Notes: generated by a model from the sequence alone, not told the origin. A DNA stretch of 32,509 bases from an uncultured Bacteroidales bacterium (GCA_903915465.1 CAIWTA010000297.1:1-32509), one strand, 5' to 3'. Counted from the stretch's first letter, positions 1-9,136 are shown. Program-made: numbers and translations.

Positions 1-330
1 GTACCACTGAATGTTCATCTTTTTGAATGGGTGATCGAAAATCTATGCAAGAATGCAGTAGATGCTATGGAAGGAAACGGGAAAGTGATTATAGAAATTA
101 CCGAAACCGACAACCAGGTGATTCTCGATGTGAGCGATACCGGGAAAGGAATCCCGAAGTCGCGGTTTAAAACGATCTTTCATCCGGGCTTTACCAGCAA
201 ACAAAGAGGATGGGGACTGGGTCTCACACTCTCCCGCAGGATCATCCAGAATTACCATTCCGGGAAGATCTTTGTAAAATCCTCTACCCTGCTCAAGGGA
301 ACTACATTCCGCATTACCCTGAAGAAATAA
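1..330 (+). CDS. Sensor histidine kinase, C-terminal ATPase domain (5' truncated)
   Basis: The reading frame is open from base 1 and ends at TAA 328-330, so only the last 109 residues of a longer protein are present. They form a GHKL/HATPase_c catalytic domain that would bind ATP and phosphorylate the (missing) histidine. Visible motifs are an N box (ENLCKNAVDAM), a G1 box (DTGKGIP), an F box around FHPGFTSK and a G2 box (GLGLTLSRRI). The apparent GTG start at 31 is simply an internal valine of the larger frame. No receiver domain follows the kinase. hemW starts 7 bp after the stop, so the two may share a transcript. The sensor input and partner regulator lie outside the window. Confidence 0.9.
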   Translation, partial: VPLNVHLFEWVIENLCKNAVDAMEGNGKVIIEITETDNQVILDVSDTGKGIPKSRFKTIFHPGFTSKQRGWGLGLTLSRRIIQNYHSGKIFVKSSTLLKGTTFRITLKK

Positions 331-337
331 CCAGTCA

Positions 338-1468
338 ATGGCCGGAATCTATATCCACATCCCTTTCTGCAAAAGGAAGTGCCATTATTGCAATTTTTAC
401 TCCATCGCTTCCCTAAAGAACTACAAGGAATTTATGGAAGGGATTATTGAGGAGATCTTTCTCCGGAAGAATTACCTTGAGGGCAAGGAGATTAATACGA
501 TTTACTTCGGAGGAGGAACACCTTCTTACTTAGAGATTTCAGACCTTAAAAAGATACTGGAAGAGATCCAAAAGTACTACCTCTTCAACCCCAATGCAGA
601 GATCACACTGGAGGCAAACCCGGATGACCTTAATCCCAATATTCTCAGTGAATACAAGAAAGCCGGCATCAACAGGTTAAGCATCGGGGTTCAGTCTTTT
701 CATGAAGACGATCTGCAATACCTCAACCGTATTCATTCTGCCATTCGTGCAGAAGCCTCAATTCATGAAGCCCTTGACGCTGGATTTGATAACCTCAGTA
801 TCGACCTGATCTACGGAATACCAAGTCTCTCTTCAGAAAAATGGGAGAAGAATCTTGAGCAGGCATTTTCAAATGGAATTCCGCATATTTCAGCCTATTC
901 CCTGACGGTTGAGCCGAAAACAGCGTTGGACGTTTTGATCCATAAAAAAAGGCTGGCAGCCCCGGTAGAAGAACGCGGGATTGAGAATTTCCATATTCTG
1001 CTCCGGAAAATGAAGGAACATGGCTATGAGCATTACGAGATCTCGAATTTCTGTAAACCAGGACATTATTCCCGACATAACTGTCAGTATTGGAACGGCG
1101 AGCATTATTTGGGATTAGGGCCATCAGCGCATTCATACAACGGACATTCCCGACAGTGGAATGTGCGCAGCATCCTGGAGTACGCCGGCCAGATCCATCA
1201 TGGTGGCAGGTTTTTCGAAATAGAGGAACTGTCGCCTGAACAGCATTACAACGAATTTATCATGGTGCATTTGCGAACGATCTGGGGATGTGATTTGAAT
1301 AAGCTCCGCGAAAAGTTCGGAAATGAGCTTGCTGAAAGCTTTTCTGTACTTGCAAAGAAGCATCTTAGTAACGGGAAATTGGCTGAAAATGGTGGGATCT
1401 ACACCCTCACGGATGAAGGGAAATTATTCGCTGACGGGATTGCCTCCGATTTGTTTTCAGATACTTAA
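338..1468 (+). CDS. hemW: Radical SAM heme chaperone HemW
   Basis: A 376-residue protein of the HemN/HemW radical SAM family with the length usual for HemW. The 4Fe-4S cluster cysteines are C11, C15 and C18 (CX3CX2C, in CKRKCHYC), followed by the SAM-contacting FGGGTPS at 57-63. The conserved HNCQYWNGEHYLGLGPSAHS stretch in the C-terminal half is typical of HemW. HemW binds heme and is thought to deliver it to heme proteins; it is often misannotated as oxygen-independent coproporphyrinogen III oxidase, but the short N-terminus starting directly with YIHIPFC and the absence of the extra HemN cysteine (CX3CX2CXC) favour HemW. ATG at 338 gives the usual MAGIYIHIPF start. It sits 7 bp behind the kinase gene. 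Confidence 0.93.
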   Translation: MAGIYIHIPFCKRKCHYCNFYSIASLKNYKEFMEGIIEEIFLRKNYLEGKEINTIYFGGGTPSYLEISDLKKILEEIQKYYLFNPNAEITLEANPDDLNPNILSEYKKAGINRLSIGVQSFHEDDLQYLNRIHSAIRAEASIHEALDAGFDNLSIDLIYGIPSLSSEKWEKNLEQAFSNGIPHISAYSLTVEPKTALDVLIHKKRLAAPVEERGIENFHILLRKMKEHGYEHYEISNFCKPGHYSRHNCQYWNGEHYLGLGPSAHSYNGHSRQWNVRSILEYAGQIHHGGRFFEIEELSPEQHYNEFIMVHLRTIWGCDLNKLREKFGNELAESFSVLAKKHLSNGKLAENGGIYTLTDEGKLFADGIASDLFSDT

Positions 1469-1592
1469 CCCCAGGACGTTGTGCGTCGTCTCCCTGTAAG
1501 ATTACCGGGATAACCAATTCGTCAACATTTCGTCAGTCACAATAATCCGGTATATACTAACAACAACAACCTTGATCTGACAAGTATTCACT

Positions 1593-1880
1593 TTATGACT
1601 TCTTCAGGGAATCAACCCGTCTCACAAGCCCGGCTTTGTGCTCTTCCTCTGTGCTGTTGGGATCTTTCATCTCCACGAAAAGCTTGCAGGGAAGTTCCGG
1701 ACAATCTCCGCAATCTTTGAAATATTTTGTATTGACAGAACAATCATAAAGAGGACAGACTTTACCTGGCATCATTTCCTTTGCCCAGAATGTTTGTCCT
1801 TTAACGAGATGACATCCGGTACATGTGACATTGAAAAATTCACAATCATCGCAGATTAATCCACAGGCTGAAAGAGTCAT
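1593..1880 (-). CDS. DUF3795 cysteine-rich protein
   Basis: A 95-residue protein with ten cysteines (6, 10, 13, 20, 23, 42, 47, 57, 60, 65) spaced mostly as CX2-4C pairs, the pattern of the DUF3795 family, opening with the family-like ACGLICDDC. Such spacing suggests metal or Fe-S binding, but this is inference and the family has no settled function. There is no signal peptide or membrane segment. It begins 15 bp after the guaD stop on the same strand and is likely the last gene of the cysC-gltX-guaD operon. Confidence 0.8.
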   Translation of the reverse strand: MTLSACGLICDDCEFFNVTCTGCHLVKGQTFWAKEMMPGKVCPLYDCSVNTKYFKDCGDCPELPCKLFVEMKDPNSTEEEHKAGLVRRVDSLKKS

Positions 1881-1895
1881 AGAGTTTGTTTTTAA

Positions 1896-2369
1896 TTAAT
1901 ATGGTATTTTATCTGATTTTGTCACCCACTCACCAAAAAGAACGTTAGCCATCGGGTGATCGAGTTGTTTTGTGGGAATTGAACGGGTTGCGATTTCCAT
2001 ATTCAGCTCGTTATAAATATGGTTGTCTTTGAACCCTATTTCTTCCGCCTGATGTCTGGTTGAACAAAAATACAATGCTTGAATATTGGCCCAGTAAATA
2101 GCGGAAAGACACATAGGACAAGGTTCACATGTGGAATACAGAATTGCCCCTGAAAGATCAAAATTCTTTATATTCTGACAGGCTTTACGAATAGCGACAA
2201 TTTCTGCATGTGCAGTGGGATCATTTTCTCCTAAAACAAGATTGCATCCTTTCCCGATAATTTTACCGTTTAGCACAACTACTGCGCCAAAGGGTCCTCC
2301 AAGGTTGTCCTTCAAACCTGCAAATGCTTCGTTGAATGCTTCATCAAGATATTTCTTATGATTCTCCAT
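1896..2369 (-). CDS. guaD: Guanine deaminase-like nucleoside/nucleobase deaminase
   Basis: A 157-residue zinc deaminase of the cytidine deaminase fold. The zinc and catalytic motifs are H54-A-E56 and the PCPMC pair C84/C87, with the flanking phrases GGPFGAVVV, NDPTAHAEI and TCEPCPMCLSAIYWA. These, the length and the C-terminal tail resemble Bacillus subtilis GuaD (guanine to xanthine) more than the tRNA adenosine deaminase TadA. Substrate is inferred from family resemblance only. It lies 45 bp after gltX on the same strand, so it is probably cotranscribed. No promoter of its own was seen. Confidence 0.85.
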   Translation of the reverse strand: MENHKKYLDEAFNEAFAGLKDNLGGPFGAVVVLNGKIIGKGCNLVLGENDPTAHAEIVAIRKACQNIKNFDLSGAILYSTCEPCPMCLSAIYWANIQALYFCSTRHQAEEIGFKDNHIYNELNMEIATRSIPTKQLDHPMANVLFGEWVTKSDKIPY

Positions 2370-2414
2370 TGGTGCTATTTGAATTTTTATAAGCCTCTGA
2401 TTATTGGTGTCATA

Positions 2415-3947
2415 TCATTTTGGTAATCTTTCCAACCCTGTTTTCATCCTTCTTATGAATTCCTCCTTCCCAAGAATAGTTGCAATTTCCATCATTCCAG
2501 GACCAAGATTACAACCCACAATGATGAGCCGGAGTGGATTCATAAGCTGCCCCATTTTAATATTATGGGATGTGATGAATTCCTCAATTAGTCTATGTAA
2601 GGAATCATTATTCCAATCGGAGAGCAGCTTCACTTCTTCTGCAAAAGCTGAAATTGTTTTTGAAACTGCAGGATTCCATACTTTCTGAATTACCTGAGGA
2701 TCATAAACTGATGGAGCCTCGAAAAAGAAACTGGATTGATTCCAGAGATCAGGAATCAGATTTGCTCTCTCGCGGATTAAGTTAATCACTTTCAGGAGAT
2801 AATCCCGTAAAGGACTAATTCCATTATCTTTTAGAATTGGAATTAACAGATCTGCAAGTTCGTTGTCGGTTTTCTTTTGGAGATATTGGTGATTGAACCA
2901 TTTTGCTTTCTCGGGATCAAATTTCGAACCATGTTTTCCCACTCTTTCCAGTGAAAATGTTTCGATGAGTTCCCCGATGGAGAAAATTTCCTGATCAGTT
3001 CCCGGATTCCATCCAAGAAATACCAGCATGTTAACGAATGCTTCTGGAAGATAGCCAGATTCCCTATATCCTGAAGAAGTTTCTTGTGTTCCGGGATCTG
3101 ACCATTGCAAAGGGAAAACCGGAAATCCCAAACGATCTCCATCTCGCTTGCTTAGTTTCCCGTTTCCATCTGGTTTGAGTAACAATGGCAGATGGGCAAA
3201 TTTGGGCATGGTATCTTCCCATCCTAAATAACGGTATAAAAGTACATGTAACGGGGCGGAAGGAAGCCATTCTTCACCGCGAATCACATGGGTTATTGCC
3301 ATTGTATGATCATCCACAATATTTGCCAAATGATAAGTTGGCCAACCGTCGGATTTGAAAAGCACCTTATCATCAAGATTTGAAGAGTGAACCACTACTT
3401 CACCCCGGATCAGGTCATTAACCTTAATTTCTTCGTTCTCTGGTATTTTTATGCGGATTACGTAGGGTGCCCCGGAAATTTTAATATCCTTTAACTCTTC
3501 AGAAGACAGTGTCAGCGAATTCCTCATTCCCAAACGGGTCAAAGGTCCGTATTGAGCTTGCTGTGCATGCGCATGCTTCAGCCGTTCTCTCATCTGGTCA
3601 AGCTCTTCTTCACTATCAAAAGCATAATACGCATGGCCAGATTGTACAAGCTGCTCCGCATATTGTTTATAAATCGTTTTTCGCTCCGATTGCCGGTAAG
3701 GACCGTAAGGACCGCCTTTTACAACATCTTCATCAAAATGAATTCCACACCAGCTCAGGGATTCAAGAATATAATCTTCGGCACCTGGTACATATCGGTT
3801 TTGGTCGGTATCTTCGATACGAAGAATAATTTCCCCACCAAGCTTCTTTGCAAACAGGTAATTGTACAATGCAGTTCTGACACCACCAATATGTAAAGGC
3901 CCTGTTGGACTTGGGGCAAACCGAACCCGTATTCGTTGATTACTCAT
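2415..3947 (-). CDS. gltX: Glutamate--tRNA ligase
   Basis: A 510-residue class I aminoacyl-tRNA synthetase that charges tRNA-Glu. The HIGH-type signature lies in PSPTGPLHIGGVRTALYNY (residues about 13-31) and the KMSKS-type loop is KLSKRDG near residue 260. A short insertion directly after KLSKRDG (around LGFPVFPLQW) fits the Bacteroidota form of GluRS. The C-terminal part is the helical anticodon-binding region. Length is normal and no frame damage is seen. Its ATG overlaps the end of cysC by 8 bp, so the two genes are translationally adjacent and surely share a transcript. Confidence 0.97.
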   Translation of the reverse strand: MSNQRIRVRFAPSPTGPLHIGGVRTALYNYLFAKKLGGEIILRIEDTDQNRYVPGAEDYILESLSWCGIHFDEDVVKGGPYGPYRQSERKTIYKQYAEQLVQSGHAYYAFDSEEELDQMRERLKHAHAQQAQYGPLTRLGMRNSLTLSSEELKDIKISGAPYVIRIKIPENEEIKVNDLIRGEVVVHSSNLDDKVLFKSDGWPTYHLANIVDDHTMAITHVIRGEEWLPSAPLHVLLYRYLGWEDTMPKFAHLPLLLKPDGNGKLSKRDGDRLGFPVFPLQWSDPGTQETSSGYRESGYLPEAFVNMLVFLGWNPGTDQEIFSIGELIETFSLERVGKHGSKFDPEKAKWFNHQYLQKKTDNELADLLIPILKDNGISPLRDYLLKVINLIRERANLIPDLWNQSSFFFEAPSVYDPQVIQKVWNPAVSKTISAFAEEVKLLSDWNNDSLHRLIEEFITSHNIKMGQLMNPLRLIIVGCNLGPGMMEIATILGKEEFIRRMKTGLERLPK

Positions 3948-4548
3948 GGAAAGACTGTGATATTTGAATTTTTGGAAGAATGTAATCTAATGCCTTTTGA
4001 ATTGTTTCCTCAATCGTTATCTCGTCGGTTTTTAGTACAAGATCGGGATGTTCCGGAGTTTCAAAAGGAGAGTCAATACCGGTAAATTCCTTGATCTCAC
4101 CCCGGCGAGCTCTGGCATATAAGCCCTTTGTGTCTCTGGTTTCACAAACCGCCAGTGAAGAATTCATATAAACTTCAATAAAATCCGCAGTGCCAATAAT
4201 CTTTCTTGCCATCGCGCGGATCTTATTGGTAGGACTTATGAAACAATTGATCGTTACAATACCGCAATGGATAAAAAGCTTGCTGATTTCCGCAATACGA
4301 CGTATGTTTTCAGTACGGTCCTCAACGGAAAACTGCAGATTAGCATTGATCCCAGAACGAACAAGATCTCCGTCAAGAAGCTGCACCAGAAATCCTCTGT
4401 CGAACAACTCCTTCTCAAGCCCCAACGCAATAGTCGTTTTTCCCGACCCGGAAAGACCTGTCATCCAGATTACTTTAGCATGCTGCCTTAGCCGCTTCTC
4501 TTTTTCATCACGGCCGACAGGAAAAAGATCAGAAAATGTTAGATCCAT
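3940..4548 (-). CDS. cysC: Adenylyl-sulfate kinase
   Basis: A 202-residue APS kinase: ATP plus adenylyl sulfate gives PAPS. The P-loop is GLSGSGKTT at 31-39, followed by the APS-binding region LLDGDLVRSG, the RRIAEISKLF helix and the lid segment KGLYARARRGEIKEFTGID. A GTG at 4581 would add 11 residues, but it lies at the promoter -7 element (4581-4588), upstream of the expected transcript start, so ATG 4548 is chosen. Unlike many Bacteroidota loci there is no cysD, cysN or cysQ beside it; it heads an operon with gltX instead. PAPS could serve sulfate assimilation or sulfotransferases; the window does not decide. Confidence 0.93.
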   Translation of the reverse strand: MDLTFSDLFPVGRDEKEKRLRQHAKVIWMTGLSGSGKTTIALGLEKELFDRGFLVQLLDGDLVRSGINANLQFSVEDRTENIRRIAEISKLFIHCGIVTINCFISPTNKIRAMARKIIGTADFIEVYMNSSLAVCETRDTKGLYARARRGEIKEFTGIDSPFETPEHPDLVLKTDEITIEETIQKALDYILPKIQISQSFHE

Positions 4549-4580
4549 GAGATTAACCCGATTGAATATACTTAACCGCA

Positions 4581-4611
4581 CAAAATTAGCGTTATTTTCT
4601 TACGACGCAAA
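4581..4611 (-). promoter_or_regulatory. Promoter of the cysC-gltX-guaD operon
   Basis: Read on the minus strand, TTTG (4611-4608) is followed after exactly 19 bases by TAATTTTG (4588-4581), matching the Bacteroidota sigma consensus TTTG-N19/20-TAnnTTTG in every fixed base. Transcription would start near 4575, leaving a leader of about 27 nt before ATG 4548. Confidence 0.75.
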
Positions 4612-4710
4612 CAACTGTTTGGCAGAATCATTGTATTGATTTTTCCAGATTATCTTCACGCGATTGGCCTTTCAATCATCGCCTGAATCACAAGTTTCAG
4701 AACAATTGGT

Positions 4711-4718
4711 TACCTTTG
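4711..4718 (+). promoter_or_regulatory. Candidate -7 element for the DUF4175 operon
   Basis: TACCTTTG fits TAnnTTTG and lies 52 bp before ATG 4770. No TTTG is found at the expected -33 spacing, so the assignment rests on the -7 box and position only. Confidence 0.4.
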
Positions 4719-4769
4719 TGATTACAATATTGACAAAAGATTAATTGGTAAAAGTAAAAAGAGGGAAAG

Positions 4770-7700
4770 ATGCCGGATAGTTATAACATCCTGATACATA
4801 AGTTGGATGAATTCATCCGAAAATATTACCGGAACCAGCTGCTTAGAGGAACAATCCTTTTCTTTGCTATCCTTTTTGTCTCTTTTTTGTTGATAACGGC
4901 ATTGGAATATTTCGGTCATTTCATTCCTTTGGTCAGGACCCTTCTTTTCTATTTCTTTCTGCTTATCAATACAAGTGTGTTTGTTTTTTTTATTGTGGAT
5001 CCTTTGCTAAAAATCAGGAAGATCGGCAAAATTATCTCCCACGAACAAGCCTCCCGGATTATTGGCAAATATTTCAGCGACATTCAGGACAAACTACTAA
5101 ATACATTGCAACTCAGGAAATTAGTTGATTCCGGAGAAGCCGAAACTGAATTACTGAAAGCCGGAATCGAGCAGAAAATTGCAAGACTAAAACCAATTCC
5201 TTTCGTTTCTGCGATTGATTTATCCAAAAACAAAAAGTTTCTGAAATTCGTATTGCCTCCGCTATTTGTGATTCTTCTGCTGTTATTTATTGCCCCTTCT
5301 TTTGTAACTAAACCGTCCGAAAGGATTCTTCACCATACCAGGATTTACGAAGTAGAAGCGCCCTTCCGGCTGTTGATTTTGAACAAGAACCTTGAAGCAT
5401 TTCAGCAAGACGATTTTTTACTTAAAGTTAAGGTTTCCGGAGAAAAGATTCCAGACGAAGTGATGCTTGAAAGTAACGGAACCTCGTTCAAAATGACAAA
5501 GGAAAGTAAATTGTTTTTTTCCTATACTTTTAAAGCACTTCAGCAATCGGTGAAGTTTCACCTGGTTGCAGGAAACATAAAATCTTTGGAATATGAATTA
5601 CTTGTTTATCCAAAACCAACAATCTTGAATTTCCAGACAGAGCTAATGTTTCCAGCCTACATTATGCGGAAAACGGAAATTCTGGAAAATACCGGAGATC
5701 TTATTCTTCCGGAAGGAACAATTGTGAAATGGAATTTCTATACAAAAGATGCAGAAACAGTTTTGATGAACATAGACAGCATTGTCAGGAAATTAAGTAA
5801 CAAGGGAGGAAACAGTTTTGTCTATTCCGGCACATTCTTTAAATCAGGTCATTATTCTATTAAAGCGATCAATGCATTTGTTGCAAAACCTGATTCTCTC
5901 TGCTATTCAATCACAGTAATACCAGACGCCAACCCGTCCATCAGTGTGGTAAAAACGCAAGATTCTACGCTAACGACAAGGCTCTATTTTCAAGGAATCA
6001 TCAAAGATGATTATGGGTTCTCCAGGCTCATGTTTCATTATACTATTGTTCAAGGCGGGGATACTACGCAAAGAGAAGTAAAATCGGAAAATATCCCGAT
6101 AAACAAATCCCTTAATCAGCAACAATTCTTTTATTCAACCGAGATCTCAAAGTACTTAATAAATTCGGGGGATGAGGTCGATTATTATTTTGAAGTATGC
6201 GACAACGATGGGTTACATGGGCCAAAATGTACCCGTTCCAGCTCATTCAAATTCAAAATGCCAACACTGGAGGAAATTGAAAATCAAACTGCTGTTCAGG
6301 AACAAAATATCACAAAAAATATTGAACAGACCATCCGGGATGCAAAAAAATTGCAGAAACAAATAGATGAACTCAACAAGAAGCTGGTTGATAAAAACAT
6401 TTTTTCATGGCAAGATAAAAAGCAAATTCAAGATCTTCTGGAAAAACAAAAACAAATCAAAGAATCCCTAAGCAAGATACTACAAGAGAATGAACAGAAA
6501 AATACTTATGAAGAACAATTCAAAAACGCAGATCCTACTATCGTTGAAAAACAGCAGCAACTGAATGAATTATTCAACCAGATAATGGATGAAGACACCA
6601 AGAAAATGGTGGAAGAGATAAAAAAATTACTTGATAAGGTCGACAAAAACCAGGTGAACCAGATGCTGGAAAAGATGAAGCTGAGTAATAAAGACATAGA
6701 AAAACAACTCGACCGTAGCCTTGAACTTTTCAAACAGGTGGAATTTGAGAAAAAACTGTCGGAAATGATAGATAAACTCAATAAACTTGCCGAGAAGCAA
6801 GATCTGTTATCTGAAAAATCTAAGGATAAAGCCGAATCAACCGAAAACCTGAAAGAACAACAAAAAGGTGTGAATAAGGAGTTTGATGATGCCAAAAAGA
6901 ACTTTGACGAACTGGAGAAGAAAAATAAAGAGCTGGAAGAGCCTAATAAATTACCAAATATTGAAAAAGATGAGGAAGAAATTAAAAAGGATCTCGAAGA
7001 GGCCATGGATGGTCTTAACCAAAATGACAGGAAAGGCTCTTCAAAATCACAGAAAAATGCCTCAAGCCAAATGAAATCACTTGCCAAAAAAATGCAGGAC
7101 GCCAAAGACGATATGGAAAGTGAACAACTAACTGAAGATACTGAAAAACTCCGGCAGATCCTTGAAAACCTTATCCGGATATCTTTTGCCCAGGAAGATA
7201 TAATGAACCAAACCAAATTAGTTAACAGGAACGACCCGAAATACTTAAAATTGATCCAAGATCAGAATGACCTGAAAGATGATCTTAAAATTGTAGAAGA
7301 CTCACTGTACCAATTGGCTAAGAGACAAATAATGATAAAACCATTCATTATGCGGGAAATCTCTGCCATAAATCAAAATATTGGTGAAGGGGTGAAATAT
7401 CTGAATGACAGAAATATAGCTGCAGCAGCAACAAAGCAACAATTTGTGATGACCTCCGTAAATAACCTTGCCCTGATGCTTTCCGAAGCTCAGAAGCAGA
7501 TGCAAAACAATCTGAATATGTCCTGCAAAAACAAAGGAAAGTCTACATGCAGTAAACCTGGAGGTTCAGGACAATCTTCAATGAAATCAATGAGAAAACT
7601 GCAGGAACAGCTTAATAAACAAATGAAAAGCCTTAAAGATGGGCTACAACCGGGGAAAAAGGATGGCAATGGAAAATCGGGTCAGTCGGGACAAAAAGGA

Positions 7701-8126
7701 ATGAACGAAAAACTCGCTCGTTTGGCTGCCGAACAGGAAGCGCTTCGGGGAGAAATGAAAAAATACCTGGATCAGTTGAATGAGCAGGGAATCAAGGATG
7801 GAGGAGGAATGAATGAAGCGATGAAACAAATGGAACAAACAGAAAAAGACCTTGTCAATAAAAGAATACTGCAGGAAACCGTTACCCGGCAGGAACAAAT
7901 TTTAACACGCATGCTGGAATCCGAAAAAGCAGAGCTTCAAAGAGAGCAAGAAGAAAAAAGAAAGTCAACTGAATCAAAAAATCAAAAATTCAGTAACCCT
8001 TCTTCAAATTTTCAGTATAACAAACAAAAAACACAATCAGTTGAAATATTGAAATCCGTTCAACCAGCGTATAATTATTTTTACAAGAACAAAATCAATG
8101 GGTATTTTCTAAAATTTGAACGATGA
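4770..8126 (+). CDS. DUF4175-type membrane-anchored coiled-coil protein
   Basis: An 1118-residue protein with hydrophobic segments at about 26-46, 52-76 and 158-177, then a region of about 300 residues that looks like beta-rich extracytoplasmic domains, and from about residue 500 long lysine-, glutamate- and glutamine-rich heptad-like helices to near residue 1080. A Gly/Ser/Lys-rich linker sits near 930-980. This architecture matches the DUF4175 proteins of Bacteroidota, whose function is not known. It is the first gene of a tight operon: the next start is 1 bp after this stop. The long antisense frame over 6506-7216 is a low-complexity shadow of the coiled coil. A structural role at the inner membrane or periplasm is inference. 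Confidence 0.8.
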   Translation: MPDSYNILIHKLDEFIRKYYRNQLLRGTILFFAILFVSFLLITALEYFGHFIPLVRTLLFYFFLLINTSVFVFFIVDPLLKIRKIGKIISHEQASRIIGKYFSDIQDKLLNTLQLRKLVDSGEAETELLKAGIEQKIARLKPIPFVSAIDLSKNKKFLKFVLPPLFVILLLLFIAPSFVTKPSERILHHTRIYEVEAPFRLLILNKNLEAFQQDDFLLKVKVSGEKIPDEVMLESNGTSFKMTKESKLFFSYTFKALQQSVKFHLVAGNIKSLEYELLVYPKPTILNFQTELMFPAYIMRKTEILENTGDLILPEGTIVKWNFYTKDAETVLMNIDSIVRKLSNKGGNSFVYSGTFFKSGHYSIKAINAFVAKPDSLCYSITVIPDANPSISVVKTQDSTLTTRLYFQGIIKDDYGFSRLMFHYTIVQGGDTTQREVKSENIPINKSLNQQQFFYSTEISKYLINSGDEVDYYFEVCDNDGLHGPKCTRSSSFKFKMPTLEEIENQTAVQEQNITKNIEQTIRDAKKLQKQIDELNKKLVDKNIFSWQDKKQIQDLLEKQKQIKESLSKILQENEQKNTYEEQFKNADPTIVEKQQQLNELFNQIMDEDTKKMVEEIKKLLDKVDKNQVNQMLEKMKLSNKDIEKQLDRSLELFKQVEFEKKLSEMIDKLNKLAEKQDLLSEKSKDKAESTENLKEQQKGVNKEFDDAKKNFDELEKKNKELEEPNKLPNIEKDEEEIKKDLEEAMDGLNQNDRKGSSKSQKNASSQMKSLAKKMQDAKDDMESEQLTEDTEKLRQILENLIRISFAQEDIMNQTKLVNRNDPKYLKLIQDQNDLKDDLKIVEDSLYQLAKRQIMIKPFIMREISAINQNIGEGVKYLNDRNIAAAATKQQFVMTSVNNLALMLSEAQKQMQNNLNMSCKNKGKSTCSKPGGSGQSSMKSMRKLQEQLNKQMKSLKDGLQPGKKDGNGKSGQSGQKGMNEKLARLAAEQEALRGEMKKYLDQLNEQGIKDGGGMNEAMKQMEQTEKDLVNKRILQETVTRQEQILTRMLESEKAELQREQEEKRKSTESKNQKFSNPSSNFQYNKQKTQSVEILKSVQPAYNYFYKNKINGYFLKFER

Positions 8127-8127
8127 T

Positions 8128-8610
8128 ATGAATAAACTTTACAAAGAGATAAACATACCTTCTACAATAAACCATCTTGGCAAGGTGGAAAACTTCGTTG
8201 AAGAAATATGTGATGCATATTACATAACTAATTCGTATTTCGGGAACATTCTTCTGTCGGTTGAGGAAGCAGCTAAAAACGCCATAATTCATGGAAATAA
8301 GCAGGACAAGCAAAAGATCGTCCGGATTTCCTTTCAACGCATTCTAAACGGCCTTTCCTTTACAATAACTGATCAGGGCGCTGGTTTTAATTACTGGGCT
8401 GTTCCAAATCCGATCGAACAAGAAGCGGATTTCAGAAACACAGGTACTGGAATCTTTTTAATTCGGGCACTTGCCGATAAGGTCTCTTATAATTTAAAGG
8501 GAAACCAGATTGAAATAGTGTTTTATATCTCCAGCATTAGCCAGGAGACTACACTGAACAGGATTAGTAAAATGAATCAATATTTCATGAAACAAAAATC
8601 AATGGTTTAG
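8128..8610 (+). CDS. RsbW-like ATP-binding protein (anti-sigma factor kinase family)
   Basis: A 160-residue single-domain GHKL ATPase of the HATPase_c_2 type. The N box is EEAAKNAIIHGN (46-57), the G1 box DQGAGF (82-87) and the G2 box GTGIFLIRALAD (from 106). Relatives are serine kinases that bind sigma factors or phosphorylate STAS anti-anti-sigma partners, but no such partner is encoded nearby, so the target is unknown. ATG 8128, one base after the DUF4175 stop, is preferred over an in-frame TTG at 8116 that would overlap it. ybeY follows 10 bp downstream. DUF4175, this protein and YbeY recur together in Bacteroidota. Confidence 0.85.
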   Translation: MNKLYKEINIPSTINHLGKVENFVEEICDAYYITNSYFGNILLSVEEAAKNAIIHGNKQDKQKIVRISFQRILNGLSFTITDQGAGFNYWAVPNPIEQEADFRNTGTGIFLIRALADKVSYNLKGNQIEIVFYISSISQETTLNRISKMNQYFMKQKSMV

Positions 8611-8620
8611 TTGACGGATA

Positions 8621-9043
8621 GTGAATTGCAGGGTTCAATTTTATTCTGAAGGAATTTCTTTTCAACTGAAAGAAAAGCCAAAGATTCGCAAATGGCTGAA
8701 AGGGGTAATACTAAACGAGGAAAGAAAGTTAGGAGCGATTAGTTTTATATTTTGTGGTGACGACTTCTTACTTAATTTGAATAAAACCTACCTAAAACAC
8801 CAAACATATACGGACATTATAACATTTCCGTATGTTGAACAACCCAAAACCGTTTCCGGGGATATTTTTATCAGCATCAAAAGAGTCACTGAAAATGCCA
8901 TAAAATTTGATCAATCCTTCGAGCAGGAATTGTCCAGGGTAATGGTTCACGGTGTTCTTCACCTGGTAGGATATAATGATAAGACCAAAACAGAGAAATT
9001 AGAAATGGTCGCAAAAGAAGATCATTATCTTTCTGTTATTTAA
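8621..9043 (+). CDS. ybeY: rRNA maturation endoribonuclease YbeY
   Basis: A 140-residue UPF0054/YbeY metalloprotein involved in rRNA 3' maturation and ribosome quality control. The zinc region reads HGVLHLVGYND, with H110 and H114; the third ligand, His in E. coli (HGxLHLxGYDH), is D120 here. That replacement is, as far as I know, normal for Bacteroidota YbeY and not a defect. The core phrase TYTDIITFPY and GDIFISI are also family hallmarks. GTG at 8621 is the only start that keeps the family N-terminus. It is the third gene of the DUF4175 operon. Confidence 0.93.
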   Translation: MNCRVQFYSEGISFQLKEKPKIRKWLKGVILNEERKLGAISFIFCGDDFLLNLNKTYLKHQTYTDIITFPYVEQPKTVSGDIFISIKRVTENAIKFDQSFEQELSRVMVHGVLHLVGYNDKTKTEKLEMVAKEDHYLSVI

Positions 9044-9052
9044 TCTTTTTAA

Positions 9053-9106
9053 GGCCAATTCCCCGTAGCTTGCTGCGCATTTATTCTTTGAGAATGCAGG
9101 AATTCA
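9053..9106 (+). repeat. REP-like palindromic repeat, copy A
   Basis: It begins GGCCAATTCCCCGTAGCTTG and continues TGCGCATTTATTC...GAATGCAGGAATTC. It is near-identical over about 55 bp to the copy at 25591-25645 and shares its first 25 bases with the copy at 26123-26156. It lies between ybeY and the next gene, just 30 bp before that gene's start. The right arm of the main palindrome is degraded, but a small ATTCT-TTG-AGAAT hairpin follows. Confidence 0.7.
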
Positions 9107-9136
9107 TTAAAATTTTTTATTACCAACATTGATACT

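Noticed and set aside
4549-4581. GTG start extending CysC by 11 residues
   Set aside because: The GTG coincides with the -7 promoter element, so it would not be in the transcript.
6506-7216. 236-codon minus-strand frame rich in serine and phenylalanine
   Set aside because: It lies opposite the lysine/glutamate coiled coil of the DUF4175 protein, and its composition is just the complement of those codons.
8116-8127. TTG start for the RsbW-like protein
   Set aside because: ATG 8128 lies one base after the preceding stop and gives a complete domain; the TTG adds only four residues inside the upstream gene.
8990-9043. Defective YbeY because the third active-site His is missing
   Set aside because: Asp in this position is, to my knowledge, the usual form in Bacteroidota YbeY.
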